This document shows, in pieces, positions 1-8,357 of a stretch of 16,718 nucleotides of DNA. A program made the translations under genes and the position numbers. The stretch's first letter is position 1. Each line of letters opens with the position of its first letter. The notes below the pieces were generated by a model. That model saw nothing but the letters and a program-made list of their open reading frames with translations. It was not told where the DNA came from and did no database searches. Origin of the DNA: UMGS1933 sp051891435 (GTDB lineage: Bacteria > Bacillota > Clostridia > TANB77 > CAG-508); the NCBI GenBank assembly GCA_051891435.1, contig JBJFFE010000021.1, positions 1-16,718 on the forward strand. The letters run 5' to 3'.

Positions 1-2405
1 TTAATGGAGGAAATAATTTTAAAGTAATGATACCAAAATCTTCAATGGGACAAGACTTTAATATTATTATAAATATAAGCTCGAAGTGTAAAACATATCC
101 TGTTTTCTATGGTCAAACAACAGTTGCAGGAACACAAAATTACTTAATTACAGCAGATCCTTATGGAGACTTTGTTGGAAGAGCAAACTTACAAATAAAA
201 GGAAATACATCTGTATTAAAAATCAAAAAAATTGACCAAGAAACAAAAGAAACATTAAAAGGTGTTACTTTTGAATTAAAAGGTGAAAATGGGCAGGTAA
301 TTGGAACTTATACAACAAATAGTTCAGGCGAGATAGAAATAAAAGATTTGTATCCACAAACAGTAACATTAACTGAAATATCAACAAGAGATGAGTATGT
401 ACTAAATTCGACGCCTATAACAGTAAAGCTAGAATGGAATAAAACTTCTAGTGTTACTCTTGAAAATATGCATAAAAAAGGCAACTTAAAAATAGTTAAA
501 GTTGATAAGGATGATAACGATTTGACATTAGGAGCAGTTGAGTTTGATTTAATTGATTCTAGTGGAAATATAGTAAAACATCTAGTAACTGATGTAAATG
601 GTGTTGCAGAAGTAAAAAATATTAATACAGGAAACTATACTTTAAGAGAAACATTGACGAAGAAAGAATATAATTTAGCAGTTGACCAAAATGTTTTAGT
701 AAATTGGAATGAAACAATGGAATATAAAGTGGAGAATGAAAAGAAAAAAGGTCAAATAAAAATAATCAAAGTCGATGCAGACTATAACGAAGTAAAATTA
801 GAAGGGGTTGAGTTTCAAATAATAGATAAAAATAATCATATTATTGAAACAATAAAAACAAATTCTAATGGTGAGGCTGTAACATCTCGTATTCCTATTG
901 GAAATTATAAAATAAAAGAAGTAAATCTTGGAACTAATGAGGAATATATTTTAAATGATGAAGTAAAGACTATAACAGTTGAAGAAGATAAAATACAAAC
1001 TATACAATTTGAAAATGAGCATAAAAAAGGCAACTTAAAAATATATAAAGTTGACTTAGATGATAATACATTACCTGTATCAGATGTAGAGTTTGAAATT
1101 ACAGATCAAGACGGATATAAATATACAGCTGTTTCTGACGAAAATGGAATTGCTTATATTACAGGCATCAGAACTGGCATAGCAACTATAAGAGAAGTAA
1201 AAACTAATAAAATATATAAAATATCAGAAGAAACATATGAGGTTGATATAAAATGGAATGAAACTACAGAAATGACAATAACTAATGAAAAACTAAAAGG
1301 TCAAATAGAAGTTTATAAAGTAGATTATGAAGATAATGAGATAAAACTTGAAGGGGTAGAATTCCAAGTAATCAATTCTAATGGAGAGATTGTTGAAACA
1401 ATTGTAACTAATAGCGATGGATATGCAATTACATCTCGTATTCCTATTGGTAAATATACTTTAAAGGAAACTAAAACAGATAATATGCATATTTTAAATG
1501 AGGAAATAGTAAAAGTGGATGTTTCAACAGATATAATTTCAAAATTAGAAATAACAAACGAAAGAATAAAAGGTCAGATTAAAGTTATAAAAACTAGCGA
1601 GGATGACAATTTTATAAATGGCAAAGAGGCAGGAAGTCCAATCGAGAATGTTAAATTTGAAGTATATGATTCAAATAATAATTTAGTTGATGAGATAACT
1701 ACATCAGCAGATGGAACTGCTATAACCAGATTGCTTGATAAAGGATGTTATTTTATAAAAGAAGTAGAGTCAGGTGAGTGGTATTTATTAAATGAGAATA
1801 CATTTACAGCAGAAATAAAAGAACATCAAGAGATTGTAAATGTAGAAATTACAAACGAATCAGAGAAACCTGATGTTGATATTGAAAAAACAGGAATAAT
1901 ACAGACAACAGCAAATCAAGAAATAAAGTACGATTTTGTAATTAAGAACACAGGAAATGTTCCATTAAGTGATTTTACTTGGTATGATTCATTGCCTACT
2001 GACTATGTAAGAGTTACAAAATTAATAACAGGTACATATAATCAAGACTTGAATTATTCTATATATTATAAAACTAATAAGAATGATTATAGATTATTAA
2101 AAGATAATCTAAATACTAGAGTAAATAATTATATAGATTTTTCTAATTTAGATTTAGAAGCGGATGAGTATGTAACAGAGTTTAAAGCTGACTTTGGAAC
2201 TGTTGATGTTGGATTTGAATCAGTTATCAATCCATATATATTTGTAAGAGTAAATTCTGATGTGCAAAATGATGATATATTCACAAATAAAACTAGAATA
2301 GAGGGGTACAACAAAACATATATGGTTTGGGATGAGGATGATCATACAACAAAGGTTTATGAAAAAGAAGTTGAAGTCAAGAAATTACCAAGAACAGGCA
2401 GATAG
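1..2405 (+). CDS. Thioester/SpaA (Cna-B) repeat surface adhesin, 3' part, ending in LPRTGR
   Basis: Partial gene. The frame is open to the left edge (first full codon at base 3), so the ATG at 27 is internal. The first ~55 residues (NNFKVMIPKSS, then KTYPVFYG and QNYLITADPYGD) look like the C-terminal end of a Cys-Gln thioester (TQXA-type) adhesin head. Six SpaA/Cna-B beta-domains follow (about 213-479, 480-749, 750-1028, 1029-1298, 1299-1571, 1572-1868). Each has the expected isopeptide triad: a Lys in the first strand (KxxKVD-like), a Glu (LRET, IKEV, LKET) and an Asn near the end (ENE, TNE). From 1869 a different beta-rich domain (DUF11-like: IKNTGNVPLSDF) leads to KKLPRTGR and a TAG stop. 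The sortase-like LPRTG is not followed by the usual hydrophobic segment and basic tail. Probably a cell-surface adhesin or pilin-like stalk; anchoring is uncertain. Family call is firm, ligand unknown. Confidence 0.88.
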   Translation, partial: NGGNNFKVMIPKSSMGQDFNIIINISSKCKTYPVFYGQTTVAGTQNYLITADPYGDFVGRANLQIKGNTSVLKIKKIDQETKETLKGVTFELKGENGQVIGTYTTNSSGEIEIKDLYPQTVTLTEISTRDEYVLNSTPITVKLEWNKTSSVTLENMHKKGNLKIVKVDKDDNDLTLGAVEFDLIDSSGNIVKHLVTDVNGVAEVKNINTGNYTLRETLTKKEYNLAVDQNVLVNWNETMEYKVENEKKKGQIKIIKVDADYNEVKLEGVEFQIIDKNNHIIETIKTNSNGEAVTSRIPIGNYKIKEVNLGTNEEYILNDEVKTITVEEDKIQTIQFENEHKKGNLKIYKVDLDDNTLPVSDVEFEITDQDGYKYTAVSDENGIAYITGIRTGIATIREVKTNKIYKISEETYEVDIKWNETTEMTITNEKLKGQIEVYKVDYEDNEIKLEGVEFQVINSNGEIVETIVTNSDGYAITSRIPIGKYTLKETKTDNMHILNEEIVKVDVSTDIISKLEITNERIKGQIKVIKTSEDDNFINGKEAGSPIENVKFEVYDSNNNLVDEITTSADGTAITRLLDKGCYFIKEVESGEWYLLNENTFTAEIKEHQEIVNVEITNESEKPDVDIEKTGIIQTTANQEIKYDFVIKNTGNVPLSDFTWYDSLPTDYVRVTKLITGTYNQDLNYSIYYKTNKNDYRLLKDNLNTRVNNYIDFSNLDLEADEYVTEFKADFGTVDVGFESVINPYIFVRVNSDVQNDDIFTNKTRIEGYNKTYMVWDEDDHTTKVYEKEVEVKKLPRTGR

Positions 2406-2407
2406 AT

Positions 2408-2436
2408 GAGAGAGTTTTTGAACTCTCTCTAATTTA
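2408..2436 (+). terminator. Hairpin after the SpaA-repeat gene, likely intrinsic terminator
   Basis: GAGAGAGTT (2408-2416) pairs perfectly with AACTCTCTC (2421-2429) around a 4-base TTTG loop, followed by a T-rich but interrupted tail. The next ribosome binding site starts only 16 bases later, so it may be a partial terminator that lowers expression of the downstream gene. Confidence 0.6.
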
Positions 2437-2454
2437 TTTATTATGGAGGATTAA

Positions 2455-3051
2455 TTGAAAAAATTTAAAATAGAAATGACAGAAGATGAAATGATAAGAT
2501 TTTATGCAAATAAAATTGTAGAAGATGGAATAAAGAATTGCTATGAGTTTAGTAATATAATTGATATAAATGACTATGGAGAAGATATAGCAAAATTCAA
2601 AAATGTAATATTAGAAAGAATTTATAGAGATGAAAGAGTTACAGATGTCAATTTAGATAAAGATGGCAACTTTGATATGGTATTTTATACTGATTTTTGT
2701 CCGTATTACTACGATATGGATATGATTTTAGATAATAATTATCTTATAGATTCATTTTCAGAAATAGATATGCTAAAAGACTTTGGAGATTATTATATAG
2801 AAAAGTGTCTGTTTGATAATCCATATATAAGTATTAGAAATTTAATAAATCAATTTGTAGAAGAACAAACAGATAATCAAGAAAAAAGAAAACTAATGTC
2901 TAATATAATAAAAATGAAAGTTAATGAGAGTGATTTTATTAGAGATAATATGGATGGAATTGAGGTTTATATAACACCACATAACTATAAAGAATTAAAA
3001 CAAGCAATTGAAGAAACCATACAAAATACAGAAGAGGAAGAATTAGTATAA
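2455..3051 (+). CDS. Acidic protein of unknown function (198 aa)
   Basis: I do not recognise a family. The start is TTG at 2455, set by GGAGG at 2445-2449 five bases upstream. The product is strongly acidic and rich in Asp, Glu, Ile and Asn, with no signal peptide or membrane segment, so it is probably cytosolic. It begins MKKFKIEMTEDEMIRFYANK and has a Tyr/Asp-rich centre (DFCPYYYDMDMI, about residues 82-93). It lies between the surface-protein gene and another small acidic gene on the same strand, as often seen among accessory genes of integrative elements. Acidic, DNA-mimic-like composition is compatible with an anti-restriction or protein-binding role, but nothing in the sequence shows that. 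Confidence 0.7.
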   Translation: MKKFKIEMTEDEMIRFYANKIVEDGIKNCYEFSNIIDINDYGEDIAKFKNVILERIYRDERVTDVNLDKDGNFDMVFYTDFCPYYYDMDMILDNNYLIDSFSEIDMLKDFGDYYIEKCLFDNPYISIRNLINQFVEEQTDNQEKRKLMSNIIKMKVNESDFIRDNMDGIEVYITPHNYKELKQAIEETIQNTEEEELV

Positions 3052-3123
3052 ATTTCTCCAAAAGACTTGATTAATAATAGATACAGAGTTAACATCACAA
3101 CAAGTTAAAAAGGAGGAGTTGTT

Positions 3124-3417
3124 ATGGAAAAGGAACAAAAGTACAAAAAGATTGCAGAATTATTACTTGGTAGATTAATTGTTCTGCAAAGAGAATTCAA
3201 TAATATTGCAGAAACTATTGAGGAAAGTGGAGAAAGAAATAATATAAGAATGTGTATTGAAGTGGGAGACTTTATACCATTAATTAAGTTTTCGGAAACA
3301 TTAGGACTAGCAAATGAAGAAGATGAGGTCGAGATGTATGATGAAATAGATGATATTATAGAAAATAATCAAGAAATTGATTCTCAAGTTGAGAATTTTT
3401 TTGAAAAATACATATAA
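3124..3417 (+). CDS. Small acidic helical protein, unknown function (97 aa)
   Basis: ATG start with a strong GGAGGA about seven bases upstream. The protein looks helical: an N-terminal half with heptad-like hydrophobics (KIAELLLGRLIVLQREFNNI) and a very acidic C-terminal half (NEEDEVEMYDEIDDIIEN). No membrane segment and no recognised domain. It follows the 198-aa gene by 72 bases with only an ordinary spacer between them, and both are upstream of the terminator at 3438-3474, so they are probably co-transcribed. Unknown function; the good ribosome binding site and undisturbed frame support a real gene. Confidence 0.65.
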   Translation: MEKEQKYKKIAELLLGRLIVLQREFNNIAETIEESGERNNIRMCIEVGDFIPLIKFSETLGLANEEDEVEMYDEIDDIIENNQEIDSQVENFFEKYI

Positions 3418-3437
3418 AAATTGAATATATAAGAATT

Positions 3438-3474
3438 AGAAAAACATCTATAAATTTTTTATAGGTGTTTTTCT
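3438..3474. terminator. Strong bidirectional-type intrinsic terminator
   Basis: A 15-bp stem (3438-3452 with 3460-3474; one G-T pair, otherwise perfect) has a 7-base AT loop and runs of A on the left and T on the right arm. It ends transcription of the two acidic genes and would also work from the opposite strand. It marks the left limit of the structured non-coding region. Confidence 0.8.
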
Positions 3475-3830
3475 CGTTCGTAACGAGAGATGCCTCAAAC
3501 TCGTTATAAAATAAGAAAGGGAAAAGTTTGGTCAGCTGTTGCATTAGAATGATCTGCAGTATTTCTAACAGTCTATTAGAAATATATGTGTCGGTGAGAT
3601 TTCGTGGCGTATACTCACAATAAAACAAAGAGCTCAGGAGGCAAAACTTGTAAGAGGATATACTGATGTAAAAAGTGTGGGCAAGTATGCACAAAGACAT
3701 ATGTCAGCATCAGTAGTAGAAATAAATCTACATACTAGACTACCATAAGCGAAACGAGAGGATGAGGGGTTTCGATGTGGTGTATTATTTTTGTTACATA
3801 AGGGGATAATACACCATTCTACTCACTCAA
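3473..3830 (+). ncRNA. Putative structured non-coding RNA, class unknown
   Basis: No convincing gene lies between 3418 and 3985. By hand count 3541-3780 is about 38% G+C, while adjacent coding DNA (for example 3121-3180) is about 27%. Successive helices can be drawn: 3473-3478/3482-3487 (alternative 3481-3487 with CTCGTTA downstream), 3559-3567/3577-3585 (9 bp), 3594-3598/3614-3618, 3661-3668/3708-3715 (8 bp, perfect, closing a 39-base internal part), 3716-3720/3727-3731, 3750-3755/3769-3774, and 3779-3788/3806-3815 (10 bp, perfect). Purine-rich unpaired stretches such as GAGAGGATGAGGG sit in loops. Strand is inferred from the flanking genes. No match to tmRNA, RNase P RNA, SRP RNA or T-box signatures was seen. 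It could instead be a long leader of the HD gene, but that gene has its own promoter near 3926. Confidence 0.5.
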
Positions 3831-3925
3831 AGATTTCAGGGTTTCAATATTGTTACTGTGAGAAATAAAAATGTTCAAAAATATTTTAAAATATTTGTAG
3901 AAATGTATTGTTTTTTAAAAAAATA

Positions 3926-3934
3926 TGTTATAAT
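3926..3934 (+). promoter_or_regulatory. Extended -10 promoter for the HD-domain gene
   Basis: TGTTATAAT at 3926-3934 is a perfect extended -10 element (TG, one base, TATAAT). The upstream -35 is weak; TTGTTT at 3908-3913 would be spaced only 15 bases. It overlaps the region where an upstream TTG codon at 3908 would otherwise start the gene, which argues that translation begins at 3986. Confidence 0.65.
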
Positions 3935-3985
3935 GAAAAAGGAAATAGTTTTATATTGAAAAATATAAATAATGGAGGAAATGAT

Positions 3986-5680
3986 ATGAGAAACGAAAGA
4001 GAGAGTTTATCACAATTATTATTAGATAGATTAGAATCAGAAAAAGATTATAAAGCTAGATGTGACAATGGGGAAGTATCACAATGGGATATTGATTATG
4101 AATGCGAAGTAGTTGCAGAATATCATCAAACATCTTGGAGAGATGCTTTTGATAAAATCATAAAATTAGGATATAGTTCAGAAGAAATAAGACAAGAATT
4201 AACTAGTTTTTTAGAGGCTCATCAAGAAGATATGAGTTTTATACCACAAAGTTTTATAAGAGATTTACAAACTTTGGATAAGAAAAAACATTTTGAAGAA
4301 GCGGTAATGAGAGATGATGTTGTAGAATATTTTTCAAGTAAAAGTAAAGAGGAATTAGAAGCTGAATTTGGAAAAGAAGTAGCTAGAATGAAAGATTTTG
4401 ACCAAATGAATCCTCATCATTGTTATGATTTATTAGGGCATACTTTGCATACAGTTGATGGTATAAAAAGAGACGGATTAACACCAGAACAATATAAAGA
4501 GTTAAGAATATCTGCATTTTTGCATGATATAGGAAAACCAGAAGTAGCAAAAATGCACCCTAAAATTAAAGGACAACAAGTTTTCTATGGACATGCAGAA
4601 AAATCAGCTAGCATTGCTAGAAGAATGTTAAGCGATATGGGGTATGATAGAGAACAAATAGATAGAATGAGTTTTTATATAGGACATCATGATGATTTTA
4701 TTAGTTATAAAACACAAGATCAAATAACTCCTGCAATTGCTAATCATGAATTTATAAGAGGAATTACACCAGAAACAGTTGCAGAAATAATGTTTCAAAA
4801 TGAATATAATGGTGTTTTTGAACGAAATGGGTATAGTAAAGACCAAGTGAAGTATATATGTTATGCTTTAGCACATGGCAAAGAACCTAACTTTGTTAAC
4901 AATGGCAGACCAGTACGAATAAATTCGAGTATGCAAGAGGCTGTTGGAATAGTAAGAGAACATGATTCAGCTAGTTATTATAGTGTAAGTGAAGAAGATT
5001 CATATAACTATCAGTCTGTTATTGATTTTCGTGATAAACATTCTTTAGAAGATTATCAAATGTTGATGCACTTATGTCGTGCTGATGCAGGAGCACAAAG
5101 TGAAGTTGTCAAAGCAGATGGAAGAGTTGTTGCTTCAAAAGCAGGAAAAATAGCTAATATGGATAGTATTGATGCATGTCTTCCAGAGGCAAAAAGAATA
5201 TTTGATTTAGTTAAATTATCAAATTTATTCATAGGTAATATTACTAAATCATCTCCAAAACTAGAAGTTATTGATATGGATAAACTCACTCCAGAAGAAG
5301 CAGATGCACTTTGGGAGGAAGAAGAAGAATACATGGCTGAATACGGAGATTATTCAAACGAATATATGCATAAGGATGTTTCAAGTTGGCTAAATTTGAT
5401 GGGAAAATCATCTGCATTTTTAGCTGAATTAAGAAAGAAAATTGAAGAACAAAGAGAAACAGCAATAACTGACGATATTGAACAAGAAACTTTTGATGAA
5501 TATTATAAAGCAGATATGGAAGATTTAGATAGAATAACAAAAGTTAGAACTAGGAAAGAAAATTTAAAACCATTAGAAGCACAATTAGCAGAACAAGAGG
5601 AAACAGCTAGAAAATTAACAGAGGCAGAACAATTATTATTACAAGTAAAAGAAGATAAAAGAAAAGGAGAAGGAAGATAA
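3986..5680 (+). CDS. HD-domain metal-dependent phosphohydrolase-like protein (564 aa)
   Basis: The start is ATG 3986, with GGAGGA at 3974-3979 and a 6-base spacer; an open frame reaching TTG 3908 runs through the promoter and is rejected. An HD domain lies at about residues 143-300: CYDLLGHTLHTVDG (His152/His155), FLHDIGKP (His180-Asp181), YGHAEKSA (His203) and IGHHDDF (His234/His235), a fully conserved metal-binding set. HD proteins hydrolyse phosphomonoester or phosphodiester bonds; the NPHHCYDLLGHTLHTV segment resembles the HD domains fused to CCA-adding enzymes, but no nucleotidyltransferase domain is present. The N-terminal ~140 residues are helical and unrecognised, and the C-terminal ~110 are a charged coiled coil (LKPLEAQLAEQEETARKLTE). 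First gene of the cluster, 4 bases before the next. Substrate unknown. Confidence 0.85.
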   Translation: MRNERESLSQLLLDRLESEKDYKARCDNGEVSQWDIDYECEVVAEYHQTSWRDAFDKIIKLGYSSEEIRQELTSFLEAHQEDMSFIPQSFIRDLQTLDKKKHFEEAVMRDDVVEYFSSKSKEELEAEFGKEVARMKDFDQMNPHHCYDLLGHTLHTVDGIKRDGLTPEQYKELRISAFLHDIGKPEVAKMHPKIKGQQVFYGHAEKSASIARRMLSDMGYDREQIDRMSFYIGHHDDFISYKTQDQITPAIANHEFIRGITPETVAEIMFQNEYNGVFERNGYSKDQVKYICYALAHGKEPNFVNNGRPVRINSSMQEAVGIVREHDSASYYSVSEEDSYNYQSVIDFRDKHSLEDYQMLMHLCRADAGAQSEVVKADGRVVASKAGKIANMDSIDACLPEAKRIFDLVKLSNLFIGNITKSSPKLEVIDMDKLTPEEADALWEEEEEYMAEYGDYSNEYMHKDVSSWLNLMGKSSAFLAELRKKIEEQRETAITDDIEQETFDEYYKADMEDLDRITKVRTRKENLKPLEAQLAEQEETARKLTEAEQLLLQVKEDKRKGEGR

Positions 5681-5684
5681 TATT

Positions 5685-6077
5685 ATGAGTAAGAATGAGT
5701 TAATTCCTTTTAAAACAAGTAATATTTTTGGGAAAATCATTGGATTTTTTAGAAAGCTATTCTTTAAAAATAAGAATGCAGTTTGTGCTAATAACGAAGA
5801 AATATCAAAAATTAGTATAGAGAATACAAATGAGGAAAAGGTAAAACAATCTTTTAAAGAAAGTATTATAGTACAGCAAGAAGTAAAAGATAATGTAAAT
5901 ATGAAATTATTAGAACAATACAGAAATGGCAATATAGATGAAGAAGAAATGACAGACGAACAATATGAATGTATATGTAATTCATATAAAGAGAAAATTT
6001 CACAATTAAAAGAATCAAATCAAAAGAGAAAAGATGTATTACTTGCTTATAGAAAGCGAATACAAACAAGTAATTAA
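5685..6077 (+). CDS. Small charged protein with amphipathic N-terminus (130 aa), unknown function
   Basis: Starts 4 bases after the HD gene, with purine-rich SD-like sequence inside the end of that gene, so the two are translationally linked. Residues ~5-28 (IPFKTSNIFGKIIGFFRKLFF) form a basic amphipathic segment that could lie on a membrane or bind a partner, but it is not a proper signal peptide. The C-terminal ~60 residues are helical and charged (LLEQYRNGNIDEEEMTDEQY, then a coil ending in KRIQTSN), with a Glu/Asp-rich turn recalling short SHOCT-like helical hairpins. I recognise no family with certainty. It is followed at once by a strong terminator, making it the last gene of the HD transcript. 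Confidence 0.7.
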   Translation: MSKNELIPFKTSNIFGKIIGFFRKLFFKNKNAVCANNEEISKISIENTNEEKVKQSFKESIIVQQEVKDNVNMKLLEQYRNGNIDEEEMTDEQYECICNSYKEKISQLKESNQKRKDVLLAYRKRIQTSN

Positions 6078-6084
6078 TCAAATG

Positions 6085-6126
6085 AAATGACAGAATAAAA
6101 TAACAAATTTATTCTGTCATTTTTAT
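6085..6126 (+). terminator. Strong intrinsic terminator after the HD/small-gene operon
   Basis: A perfect 15-bp stem (6085-6099 with 6108-6122), 8-base loop, then a T-run. It separates the HD transcript from the transglutaminase genes. Confidence 0.85.
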
Positions 6127-6172
6127 AATAATACCATGATACATATTAATTAAGAATAGTACGGAGGAATGA

Positions 6173-7174
6173 ATGTTAGGAAAAGTTAGTAAAAAAATAG
6201 AAACATTATATTACCAATTATGTATATGTCTAGGAGAAGAAAATTTAAAAGTTGCAGAAGCTAACATGGAAAAAAGACCTTATTTAAAGAATGCTATATT
6301 ACAACAAATGGTTTATAATAATAATTTTCAGTCATTAGAGGAATTTAAAGAATATATTGAAAATGCTAAAAGACAATTAGTAATATCAGGAAAAGAGGCT
6401 CTTGGATGCTCTGACAAAATAGAAGTTGAAAGAAAACTAGGATTAATATATAGTGAATTAAAAAAGATTGAAGAAGAAAATTTAGAAAAAATTAAAAGCA
6501 TATCTCCAATGTTTGAAGAAATCTTTATAAAATATATACCAACAGATGCTAGTATTGAAGATAAAGTTAACTTTTTAGTCCAATACATATCAAGAACTAT
6601 AAGTTATTCAGAGGATTGGTTTAATTATTCTTTTAGAGTTCAAGCAGGAACAAATGGATCACTTACATTAAAGGATGGTGTACCAATACTTCCTACTAAA
6701 GATGAAATGATAGTAGTGGGTCAAGGAATATGTGGAGATATTTCTGCACTAGCTGAAAGGCTTGGAACAAAAATAGGTATAAATATTGGTACTGAGTTGG
6801 TAGGATATAAAACTTTTGGACATGGGTTGAATATAGTAAAATTAAGCAATGGTAGATATAGTAATGTTGATATAACAAGATTGATAAGAGGGGATAAAAC
6901 ATCGAGTCAATGTGTACTTGTATCTAATGATGTATTGTTATCTCAAGAATATGAAGGATTACATGATGGAAGTAAACCAGATGAAGATACAGAAACGGTT
7001 TCAAGAGAACATGTTGAAAAATTTTACGAAAAACATAAAATTATAATAGACAAAATGGTAGAAGATACATTAGAATTGAGAAGTAGAGTTATAAATGATT
7101 CTTCTTTTGTTTTTCCTTTAAGAAAAACTGAAGAAAATGAACAAGATAATAGTGAGAATGAGGAAATAAGATAA
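6173..7174 (+). CDS. Cytosolic transglutaminase-like (papain-fold) protein (333 aa)
   Basis: ATG 6173 with GGAGG at 6163-6167, spacing five. The C-terminal half holds a transglutaminase-like core with the triad in order: Cys187 in GQGICGDISAL, His217 in FGHGLNIV and Asp233 in SNVDITR. Such folds act as cysteine proteases, transglutaminases or peptide-modifying enzymes. The N-terminal ~110 residues are helical and charged without a recognisable domain. No signal peptide or membrane segment, so the substrate is presumably cytosolic, unlike most bacterial transglutaminase-core proteins. The tail is acidic (EENEQDNSENEE). It is 64 bases upstream of a second protein with the same fold but little overall similarity, so a recent tandem duplication is unlikely. 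The triad is clear; the reaction is not. Confidence 0.75.
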   Translation: MLGKVSKKIETLYYQLCICLGEENLKVAEANMEKRPYLKNAILQQMVYNNNFQSLEEFKEYIENAKRQLVISGKEALGCSDKIEVERKLGLIYSELKKIEEENLEKIKSISPMFEEIFIKYIPTDASIEDKVNFLVQYISRTISYSEDWFNYSFRVQAGTNGSLTLKDGVPILPTKDEMIVVGQGICGDISALAERLGTKIGINIGTELVGYKTFGHGLNIVKLSNGRYSNVDITRLIRGDKTSSQCVLVSNDVLLSQEYEGLHDGSKPDEDTETVSREHVEKFYEKHKIIIDKMVEDTLELRSRVINDSSFVFPLRKTEENEQDNSENEEIR

Positions 7175-7176
7175 AG

Positions 7177-7207
7177 TTGCAAAAAATATGATTTTATGTT
7201 ATATAAT
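7177..7207 (+). promoter_or_regulatory. Possible promoter for the second transglutaminase-like gene
   Basis: TTGCAA (7177-7182) and TATAAT (7202-7207) lie directly after the stop of the upstream gene. The -10 is a consensus match, but the 19-base spacing is long, so activity is uncertain. It sits 32 bases before the GTG start. Confidence 0.4.
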
Positions 7208-7238
7208 GAAATAAAAAAGGAAGATAGAGGTTTTTGGA

Positions 7239-8357
7239 GTGAAAGATAAAGGAAGAACAGAAAATATTTCTGATGAAGAACTAGTAAAACTTTTTAATCA
7301 AACTAGTTCAGTTGATGAAAAATTACAGTATTTTTCAAAAATACAAGATGATAATTGTAAAATGGAATTATTAAACAGTATTTCAGAAAAAGAAAGATAC
7401 AAATTTATAGGAAAATTAAAGGCTAGTGAAAGCATAGCGACAGCATTAAAAAGTTTAAGTGATGACAAGACTAAAAGTAAGACTTTTAATTTTGTTGCAA
7501 AACAATTTAAAGGTAATAATATAGGGTTACTAGAAATATTGACACAAATAGATTTTGATGTAACTATTCCACCCAATATGCTTACTTTTAAATTGGAGAA
7601 TATAAATGCATTGAATTTAGACTTTTTAATAAATATACAAAGACATGTAATTAATCATTCGGAGATGAAATTTAAAATAAATGAGCATGAAAGTGATTCT
7701 ACTAAAATAGAATATTCTTTTAGTGAAATTTCAGCAATTATAGCCAAAATAGAAGAACTAACAGCAGATATTCCAAAAGAAATGGATGAGGCGAATAAAT
7801 TTTATAAAGTATATTCAAGAGTTACTGGAATGATGACTTATGATTATAAATGTATTAGAGAGTCTGATGATGCCAAAAATAAAGCAAATCAATCAATAGG
7901 TAAAACTGGTTTTTGGAAAGCACAAGAACAATACGATAAAGAAATGAAAGAGATAAGAAAGAAACCAGCTGGATTATATGGAGGTCTTATTGATGGAAAA
8001 GCAATTTGTGCAGGTTATGCTTTAATACTTCACGAAGCACTAAAATATGTAGGATTAAAATCACAATATGTAATAGGTTTTGTACCAGGAAGTGATGGAC
8101 ATGCATGGAATCAAGTACAGATAGATGGGAAATGGTATAATGCAGATCCAACATGGGATTCACAAGAATATCAATATTATAGAAGATATGAAGATATGTT
8201 ATTAAATGATGAAGATTTTAATCAGACTCATGGGAAGTTTTCAAGAAGAAGAACAAAGACTGAACATAAGTGTAAAAGTAGATTTGATTATAGTAAGATT
8301 AAAGGACTATTACCTAGTCAGATTAAAAGTACAGGAAGGAGAGAACATGCATTATGA
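7239..8357 (+). CDS. Transglutaminase-core (PF01841-like) cytosolic protein (372 aa)
   Basis: GTG start at 7239 preceded by AGAGG (7226-7230). The transglutaminase core is in the C-terminal part: Cys257 in GKAICAGYALILHEAL, His288 in GSDGHAWNQVQI and Asp303 in WYNADPTWD. These are near-textbook motifs of the bacterial transglutaminase-like superfamily, many of which are proteases or cross-linking enzymes. The N-terminal ~170 residues are helical (opening KDKGRTENISDEELVKLFNQ) and unrecognised. No signal peptide. After the core come a Tyr-rich and a basic segment (HGKFSRRRTKTEHKCKSR), perhaps a nucleic-acid or protein contact. Its TGA stop overlaps the ATG of the leucine-rich-repeat gene by four bases (ATGA), so the two are translationally coupled. 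Confidence 0.88.
   Translation: MKDKGRTENISDEELVKLFNQTSSVDEKLQYFSKIQDDNCKMELLNSISEKERYKFIGKLKASESIATALKSLSDDKTKSKTFNFVAKQFKGNNIGLLEILTQIDFDVTIPPNMLTFKLENINALNLDFLINIQRHVINHSEMKFKINEHESDSTKIEYSFSEISAIIAKIEELTADIPKEMDEANKFYKVYSRVTGMMTYDYKCIRESDDAKNKANQSIGKTGFWKAQEQYDKEMKEIRKKPAGLYGGLIDGKAICAGYALILHEALKYVGLKSQYVIGFVPGSDGHAWNQVQIDGKWYNADPTWDSQEYQYYRRYEDMLLNDEDFNQTHGKFSRRRTKTEHKCKSRFDYSKIKGLLPSQIKSTGRREHAL

Noticed and set aside
3569..3748. A 59-codon open frame running through the putative RNA (reading ..YTDVKSVGKYAQRHMSASVV..)
   Set aside because: No start codon with a ribosome binding site, no similarity I recognise, and its stop and frame do not fit the stems; the pairing and GC content fit an RNA better. 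It could be a gene remnant, so it is kept as a caution.
3473..3985. T-box, tmRNA or RNase P RNA in the gap before the HD gene
   Set aside because: No T-box AGGGUGGNACCGCG-type sequence, no tmRNA tag or acceptor end, and no RNase P GAGGAAAGUC/ACAGAAA signature.
3908..3985. Upstream TTG start giving the HD protein 26 more residues
   Set aside because: The added codons cover the TGTTATAAT promoter and have no ribosome binding site; ATG 3986 has an ideal one.
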